Both the position numbers and the translations under genes were made by a program. This document shows positions 57,781 to 64,000 of a stretch of 64,000 nucleotides of DNA, one piece after another. Each line of letters begins with the position of its first letter. The stretch's first letter is position 1. This stretch comes from Anisodus tanguticus (lineage: Eukaryota; Streptophyta; Magnoliopsida; Solanales; Solanaceae). Location of the stretch: the NCBI GenBank assembly GCA_034509755.1, contig CM067545.1, positions 49,035,062 to 49,099,061 of the forward strand, written 5' to 3'. Below the pieces are notes generated by a model that was not told where the DNA came from, made no database searches, and was given only the letters and a program-made list of their open reading frames with translations.

Positions 57781-58015
57781 ATATAAATAGTGTATAATAA
57801 TTGTATAATATGTGTATTATTAGTGTGTACACATTATACACTGATTATATATTTATTATACATTATTATACATAAATTATACAATAATGATACATTTTCC
57901 CTACATATACTGTAGGGATACATATTCTATACATCAATGATACATTTTTCATACATATACAATAGTGATACATACTCTATATTGCAACGATACAATTTCT
58001 ATACATATGCTGGGG
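57781..58015. repeat. Degenerate ATACAT/TATACA repeat tract
   Basis: Loose copies of CAATGATACATTTT(C/T)ATACATAT recur at about 40-50 bp intervals between roughly 57850 and 58015, preceded by TATAATA-rich sequence. It borders the hAT-like element. Confidence 0.7.
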
Positions 58016-58042
58016 AAAAAAGAGATAGAGAGAATGTGTGGT

Positions 58043-59430
58043 ACCTGTCCAACGGGTCGGGGACCCGCCCGGCCTGACCCGACCCGATCCGAAAAATCCA
58101 GGGCCAGGGTCGGCTTATAGCTGACCCGCGAGCCACCCGACCCGAAAAAGCGGGGACCCGATCTTATGTAGGGTCGGGCCAGGGTCAGAATATTTTATCT
58201 GTCTGACCGGACCCGACCCCGACCTGACCCAGACCCGACCCCGCCCCGCCCCGCGTATTTTTTAAATATAATTTATATTATTTTTCCTTCATTAATATTT
58301 ATTTTGTACTTATATATATTTTTGTCATTAATAAATAATAAGTGATATAATGCATGTTTTTATAATATATGTATTGCTCTAATCTACATTGAGCTTGACA
58401 TAAAATAAGATAAAAATGGTAGCTGATTATTAGTTATATGTTTATATTATTAGTCGTTCTGTTAAATCACGAAAGCATAATGTAAAGAGAAAGTAGTTGT
58501 AAATTGGTGAAACTTTAAATGGTGGTTATCATGAATACATTAAATGTGCGACGCAATACCACTTCCAGAAACAAGCTTAAATAGGGTGACTGTGCAAAGG
58601 TAAAATCCAAATAGTTATAGAAAGACAATTCATGTCATATATTATGGACAGTTTGGAGAGAAACAATTTTAAGGTGCTTTTGAGGATGGAGTTCTAAAAC
58701 ATTTACGAAATTATACCTTTCGGGTAACATGAAACTATAGATGGGTTTAGAAGAAGCACTGAAATTCACGGACCGGTTACATGTTTGAAGGATTGTATTC
58801 TAATGGTACCTTTGAGGCTTTGACAATAACCATGAGGTACTACAAACATGAATTAATATTATTTTGCTTATCAAAATATGCAAAATAATATCCAATGATG
58901 TTTTGGACCAGTACATGGATTTTTGAGAGTTGTTAGGAAGGAAAGAGTAGCAGTTTGTTTGATTGGTCTCTGGATGAATTTTTATATCTCTGTACCATCT
59001 TGGTACTCTTCCAATAAAGCTTTACCTCATAGAAAAAATATACTTTTTTGCTTACCAAAGAAGGAAAAAGAAAGAGAATTGCAGTAGAAGAAGAAAAATT
59101 TAAAAGGAATCTTAACATATGAAAATACAAAGTCATATGAAAATAGAAAGTAGTTGTGGTATTGCGTTCCAATCAATTTGTGTTATTTCCTAAATCAGTT
59201 TCTAATTTTCTTTTTCTTTAGTCAATATCTCACGATATATAATATATTTCAATGTCGAAATTTCGTGGTAATGTAGGGGTGAATGTCAATTTCAATTTTA
59301 GAAATTCAATAAAAAATTCCTCGACCCGACCCGACACGGCCCGACCACGGCCCGGCCCAGGGTCGGGCAAGCAAAAAAGAAAGACACCCGACCCGGCCCT
59401 GATCCTGCCAGACCCGAACTTTGGATAGGT
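58043..59430. mobile_element. Non-autonomous hAT-like element with CCCGACC subterminal arrays
   Basis: Terminal ACCTGTCCAACGGGTCGGGG pairs imperfectly with the other end, CCAGACCCGAACTTTGGATA then GGT. The first 210 bp and last 115 bp are dense in CCCGACC/GGGTCGG words (for example CCCGACCCGATCC, GACCCCGACCTGACCC, CCCGACCCGACACGGCCCGA). The 1 kb between is AT-rich and non-coding. Subterminal arrays of one short word are typical transposase-binding sites of hAT elements. An 8-bp target duplication is not evident. Confidence 0.7.
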
Positions 59431-59685
59431 CTAGGTAAGATGATGTAAGGGTTGCAAGAAGAGAGATTAGGGTTTTGAGTTTTGGAGGTTTGAGTTGTAC
59501 AAAAAGAGTACAATTGATAAACTATTACATTATCAAAGAAGATTTAAAATTTTAAAATGTTTAGTTTATTAATACTTTTACCGCGCTTCTATTTAATATA
59601 CAATAAAAATTATTAAAGAAATCAACAAATAGGGTTTAAGCTTAATTTTAATAGTTTTATATCATATTTAGCAAATTATAAAAAT

Positions 59686-59805
59686 AATTACAAAAAATTG
59701 AGTCATATTTTAGATACATATAACTTTTGATTTCATTTGCAAAAGAATTACAAAAAATTGAGTCATATTTTAGATACATATAACTTTTGATTTCATTTGC
59801 AAAAG
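59686..59805. repeat. Perfect 60-bp tandem duplication
   Basis: The 60-bp unit beginning AATTACAAAAAATTGAGTCA is present twice without a mismatch (59686-59745 and 59746-59805). Being identical in AT-rich non-coding DNA, it is a recent duplication or possibly an assembly artefact. Confidence 0.95.
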
Positions 59806-60640
59806 AGAAAAGTTATAAAAATATATTTTTTATTAATTTAAATTTTAATAAATAAGCTAGTGACTTTAGTATGTTTCTTATATTATTTCTTATTGTAATC
59901 TAATTATATAATTATATTTTATTAATTTAAAATATTTATTTAATATTTTTATTATTTTTATCTTTACAAAAGGAAGAGAAAGACAAAAATAAAGAAAGAA
60001 CGAAAAATGAAGAAGATAAACTAAACAAAAAAAGGAAATTAAAATTAAGAGGAAACAAATAAAATAACAAAAAAAAATAGAGATAACTAAGATATTGATG
60101 GAAAATAAGAGATAAACAATTGTCAAAAACTTAAAAAGAAAACTAGGAAATGAGTTGAGATTAGTTTAGGGCTACAAAATGGGTTTTGAGAAAACTTGGG
60201 TCATCGGGTGTCAATAGTTTTACCTGATGGCTAATTGTGTCCTTACCCCTTTTTTTAATTATCCAAGATGATTAGATATAATATCTATATTATATTAAAA
60301 ACATGAATATAAATGTTGGTGAAAATGAAGACTCGTGAATTATCCCACATAATATCATGAATATCAAAATATTGTCACCAATAATAAAAATCAGACCCGG
60401 TAGAAAATAAATGAAAAAGTATAGTCCAAGAGGAGAAACAACAAAATACACATACAAATGTGGTAGATGCAAGTTCTTTGGACACATTAGAATATAGTGT
60501 AGCCATAGTCTAGCTCTCAATCCCTAGGCAAGGGGATACTGGAAAACAAAAAATTGATAGTCACATTATACTGTTTGTTTTTTATTATATTTTATAGGAT
60601 TCTTATTAACTAAATGATCATGTTATAAAATTTGTTTTTT
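59806..60640. other. Very AT-rich intergenic DNA
   Basis: Low-complexity AT-rich sequence; its minus-strand frames (for example 59890-60126 and 60290-60520) are hydrophobic by composition only. No gene is seen. Confidence 0.5.
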
Positions 60641-61097
60641 TATTACACTATTTCATGTCTTATAGTATTATTAACTCTGCCCCGTAAGGCTAACATTAGC
60701 CATTAAGGGGATTTGAGAAGTTATGCTGAGGCATATTCGGACAGTTTGTACCTAAATATCACATAATATAAAACTCCGCCTGAAAAGGCAAAATTTACAT
60801 ATAACAAAGACTACCATAATTTAAAATCTTAAAGAATTTATGCCATAAGACATAATTACACATTCTTTTATTTTTTTTCTATTTATTTTTTATTAAATTG
60901 ATATATTCTTAATTGAAAAAATAAAACAGCATATAAAAAACTTACAATAGATTAATATAACATTTTCAGTAGTTTCCTCACATAAAAATTGAATGAAGAC
61001 TTTCAGTTTTATAACTTTTACCTCATGTGGCAGGTGTAACAGAATTGGTCGGATGATGCAAAAATATTTTTTTCAACTGGAGTAAAAGACTACAAAC

Positions 61098-61372
61098 TTG
61101 TAAGTTCATGTCATACAACTAGTTCCATAGGACACAACCACATTCTTAACTGTGATATCTTCATTTCTTAATAAGAAAGTTGGATTCAACAAAAAAATAT
61201 ATCAAACTTTGCGGGATAAGTCAAAATTACGGTACATCAAAACATAGATCTGTAAAATATTTGAACATTTATGCCGGATGAGGCATATTATCAGTTTCAC
61301 CAATTTAGACGGAAAAGGCAAGATGTGCCAGGAAGGACATAAATTTCAGTTTCAGGAGAAAAATAACTTCAT
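61098..61372. repeat. Direct duplication inside the motif region, copy 1
   Basis: It shares with 61408-61670, in the same order, CCACATTCTTAACTGT, TCTTAATAAG, AAAATTACGGTA, the degenerate GGATG(A/G)GG dyad and CAGGAGAAAAA...AACTTCAT. The period is about 305 bp and the copies are diverged. Confidence 0.8.
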
Positions 61373-61407
61373 TATGTTGTACAATTAATTCCATACGCAT
61401 AACCACA

Positions 61408-61670
61408 AACTAGTAAGTTCGTTTCCTATAACTAATTCCATAGGACATAACCACATTCTTAACTGTAATATCTTCAATTCTTAATAAGCAGATGGATCAA
61501 GCAAAAAATATAACATAAATTAAAATTACGGTATATCAAAAGACATAGACGTGAAAGTTTGAACATATTCTGTTGGATGGGGTGTAATTTCAGTTTCAAT
61601 TATTTTGATGGAAGAGACAAGATTATGTCAGGAAGGGCATAATTTCAATTTCAGGAGAAAAAAAACTTCA
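61408..61670. repeat. Direct duplication inside the motif region, copy 2
   Basis: Second copy of the block at 61098-61372, with small deletions and substitutions. The TTATGCC dyad is decayed to TTCTGTTGGATGGGGTGTAA. Confidence 0.8.
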
Positions 61671-62117
61671 TTGTTAGACAAAATTTATGCATAATTATGC
61701 CGGATAGGACATAATTTGTGTTCAGGAAAAACACAAACTATATTTATAAAAGTGATTATCCCTCAAAAGGCAAGATTATGAAGTTTCAACAAATTTAACT
61801 GACACGACAATTATTTTTTATTATTATACATTAACAAGTGACATTACGACAAAAATTATATGCGTTAAGAAATAATTATACTTTTTTTTAATTATTATTA
61901 TATGTTCATAGTTTGTAGAATAAACAAAATATATATAAAATCACATGAATAAAATATATAAACTGAAACCATTATAATTACTAAAATAAAATTCAAGAAA
62001 CAAAAAATACATTTAAAACAACTAAAAATAGAAAAATAACAAGAATAAATTAGGAAAAAGCCTAATCACTCTCATGAAACTCACCAATATCTCTAATTCA
62101 TCATTCAACTCCTTTTT

Positions 62118-62399
62118 TTATTTTAATTTTTTCATTAAATTAAGATTATCATGCAAAACTCTTTCGAGCTTTACTTTATCAATAGTAGAAGAATGGCTTG
62201 AAAAATCAAATTGTCTTGTCATCCTGTCAAATGGGTTTTCGCTTCCTTGATTCATTCGTTCTTTTTGCAATCTTCTTTGGAAATCATCATCCGACAAAAA
62301 AATTGATCTGATGATTTTCCAATTAGATTTGATTGACTGCCACCTCTGTATGAGATTTTCTGTAATCTCATTGCTTTCACTGGTACTTTCATGAGTCAT
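62118..62399 (-). CDS. Small unknown protein frame (hypothetical)
   Basis: The 93-codon frame has a balanced, hydrophilic composition unlike the AT-driven frames around it. It includes LIQRWQSIKSNWKIIRSIFL, then SDDDFQRRLQKERMNQG and a Lys/Leu-rich helical end. I do not recognise it. The Trp-containing helical start and charged tail are reminiscent of small DNA-binding or transposon-accessory proteins, but that is only an impression. It lies inside the motif-repeat region with no visible TATA or intron. Confidence 0.3.
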   Translation of the reverse strand: MTHESTSESNEITENLIQRWQSIKSNWKIIRSIFLSDDDFQRRLQKERMNQGSENPFDRMTRQFDFSSHSSTIDKVKLERVLHDNLNLMKKLK

Positions 62400-63412
62400 T
62401 TTTACGAGAAAAAAACTATTTTGACAACTGAGATTTATTTTCTTCTTAAAGTGGATGTGATTGTATTGAAATGGATGATGTTGTTTATAGAACCAAACAG
62501 CCAGAAAACCAACATTTAAATTTGAAAAACAAATGAAGAGGATAGTTGAATAGTTAGTAGTTCATTGAATATAACTTAAGTACTGACTAAAATTAAATGC
62601 TTCTAGCAAAAGAGTAGTTGGCTAGGAAAAACATTGAATGAAAATTAACACAAAAATATATCTCTCCTTTTTTAACAGAAGTTCTGACAAAAAAAATTGA
62701 GAATCCAAAAAAAGTTGAGAATACCAATTATGCATGATAAGGCATAATTATAACTTCAAAAAGAACGCAAGACTATAAGTAACACACTAATTATGCTGGA
62801 AAAGGCAAGATTATGCCAGGAAGTGCAGAACTTGAGTGAGAAAAAATATTTCTTTTTTTAATATAGAAAAAAATGATGCCAGTAGACGCAAACCTTCAGT
62901 TTAAAAAAAGAAGAAGATAAAAACAACTTAGTGTTAAACAAATTACGTAGAATGGGGCATGATTTCAGTTTCACAAGATAAACACAACCCTATAGTACTA
63001 CAGAGATTATGCCGGAGGAGGCAATTGTAAAATAAATTATGCTAGGAAGATGTAAAAATTCACAACTTAAGACACAAAAAATGCATAAAAGACTACATCT
63101 CAGAACACAAAAAATCACAAACGGTAAACTTTTACTTTTATCAACAAAAAAATCTAATATGTCTTGCCATTTATAGGCATAAAAAAATACAACACAATAA
63201 CACACAAAAAAAACATCATTCGTATAATATCTAACAACAAAATCCAAACTATAATTTTTGTATCTTTCTACGATTAATATTCTTCTCCTTTTTCTCATAC
63301 GTGCATTTCATGTCATTGAACTCAAAGTAATCATGTTCAGAAATTTCTGGTGGAGTTATAGCCTCTTTTGTACTTGACATGCCCATGACAAACAAGGATG
63401 ATTACCCATCTT

Positions 63413-64000
63413 TGTTGGAAATTTGCCTTTGGCGGGAGTTGCGACCGACCAACTTTAACGGCTTAAACACTAGTGTAACGTATGTTGGAGAATCCGGTTC
63501 TTCACACATGCATGATCTACTAAGTACGTAGATAACCGTAGGGCCAAGAATCATCAAATTTCATTGAGAAATGAAAGAGATATTGGTTCACGAAGTAAGG
63601 TGTTTGAAGCATGGAAAGTGTGGTATTGTGTGTAATTCTCCCTCATCGGTAGAGGAAGAAAGAATTGTTGTGTATATAAGATTCGAAATTGGTTTGGGGT
63701 TTGGGACCCCAAGGGGTATCCCATGTGTTTAAAGGAGGGAGGACCTAGATGTGCTTCGGTTCGAGGAAAGACCACACGCGCGCCGCCGCCGCGCGCCCGT
63801 CCGGTCCGGTCCGGTTCCGAGTTCCGGGTCACGGGTCACGGGTCACGGGCTGTGGGTATTATCTTTTTGTTTAAAGGAGGGAGGACCTAGAATTCTTTCA
63901 GATGTACAGTTTGGTCCCTCAAGTTTCCAGAATCTGGACAGTCAAAGCAGTTGCCAAGCACTCAATTCAGCCATTTATTTTGGCTGAATTACTCCTCCTA
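63413..64000 (+). mobile_element. LTR-like repeat, second copy (runs off the right edge)
   Basis: It starts TGTTGGAAATTTGCCTTTGG and matches 7967 onward in order and orientation: CCGTAGGGCCAAGAATCATC, CACGAAGTAAGGTGTTTGAA, GGTTTGGGACCCCAAGGGG, AAGGAGGGAGGACCTAG, then a (GGGTCAC)n run at 63825-63849. The window ends inside it, so its nature as LTR or other repeat cannot be settled. Confidence 0.65.
63638..63680 (+). promoter_or_regulatory. snRNA-type USE plus TATA module in the second LTR-like copy
   Basis: CTCCCTCATCG (63638-63648) matches 9 of 11 positions of RTCCCACATCG. After 24 nt comes TATATAAG (63673-63680). The predicted start near 63703 falls at the GGGGTTTGGGACCCC hairpin, and a T5 run at 63864-63868 could end a Pol III transcript of about 165 nt. 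Confidence 0.45.

Larger units (their letters stand above)
60640..63060. repeat. AT-rich region with recurring TTATGCC...GGCAT motifs
   Basis: Short degenerate dyads recur irregularly in AT-rich DNA. Examples are TTATGCTGAGGCATA (60722), TTATGCCGGATGAGGCATAT (61270), TTATGCCGGATAGGACATAA (61702), TTATGCATGATAAGGCATAA (62726), TTATGCTGGAAAAGGCAAGA (62794) and TTATGCCGGAGGAGGCAATT (63008). Many are followed by TTTCAGTTTCA. Part of the region is duplicated in tandem (61098-61372 and 61408-61670). It matches no element I can name. Confidence 0.6.

Overview
The window is plant nuclear DNA, almost certainly from a member of the Solanaceae. It is AT-rich, its genes are split into many small exons, and it carries tRNA-derived SINEs and (TTG)-ended retroposon tails of the kind typical of tobacco, tomato and potato. 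No tool could be run. Exon boundaries were placed by hand from splice signals, reading phase and remembered family sequences, and in every gene the phases add up.

Four conserved protein genes are present. (1) The 5' part of a mitochondrial LETM1-like gene lies on the minus strand (CDS 4518 to 1436 and beyond the left edge, with a 5'UTR exon near 6.2-6.3 kb). (2) A complete 12-exon gene for the chloroplast acetolactate synthase regulatory (small) subunit lies on the plus strand (19357-28950, 498 aa). It has two ACT-type halves and controls branched-chain amino acid synthesis. (3) A complete 9-exon ARV1 homologue lies on the plus strand (36801-42844, 246 aa), an ER protein of sterol and lipid homeostasis. 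(4) A complete 11-exon FRA3-type inositol polyphosphate 5-phosphatase with an N-terminal WD40 region lies on the minus strand (54836-45678, 1149 aa). The four genes have unrelated jobs and form no pathway or operon.

The rest is mostly transposon-derived. From 0 to 1.4 kb there are LINE and SINE debris, a Stowaway MITE and a duplicated segment. At 4.9-5.6 kb a five-copy minisatellite sits in the LETM1 leader intron. At 8-9 kb an LTR-like repeat carries an snRNA-type promoter module, and a second copy lies at 63.4 kb to the right edge. At 9.5-10.1 kb there is a long-TIR element. At 10.2-12.7 kb there is a decayed Ty1-copia relic, and at 13-16.3 kb a decayed hAT element with GC-rich ends. At 29.3-34.4 kb a full-length Ty1-copia element with near-identical LTRs and a 5-bp target duplication sits just behind the acetolactate synthase subunit gene. 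At 35-36.1 kb there is a strongly strand-asymmetric C-rich/G-rich TIR element. The ARV1 introns hold nested MITEs, an RTE-LINE tail and a SINE. At 55.3-57.1 kb there is a solo LTR with a target duplication, at 58-59.4 kb a non-autonomous hAT-like element, and at 60.6-63.1 kb an unexplained AT-rich region with a recurring TTATGCC/GGCAT motif.

The least ordinary signals are four. One is the USE+TATA module at U6-like spacing in the two LTR-like repeats. The second is a 5'-end-only U2 snRNA retro-copy flanked by a 13-bp direct repeat in an intron. The third is a family of TIR elements with a G-rich interior. The fourth is the TTATGCC repeat region. No rRNA or tRNA gene, CRISPR array or clear endogenous virus was found.
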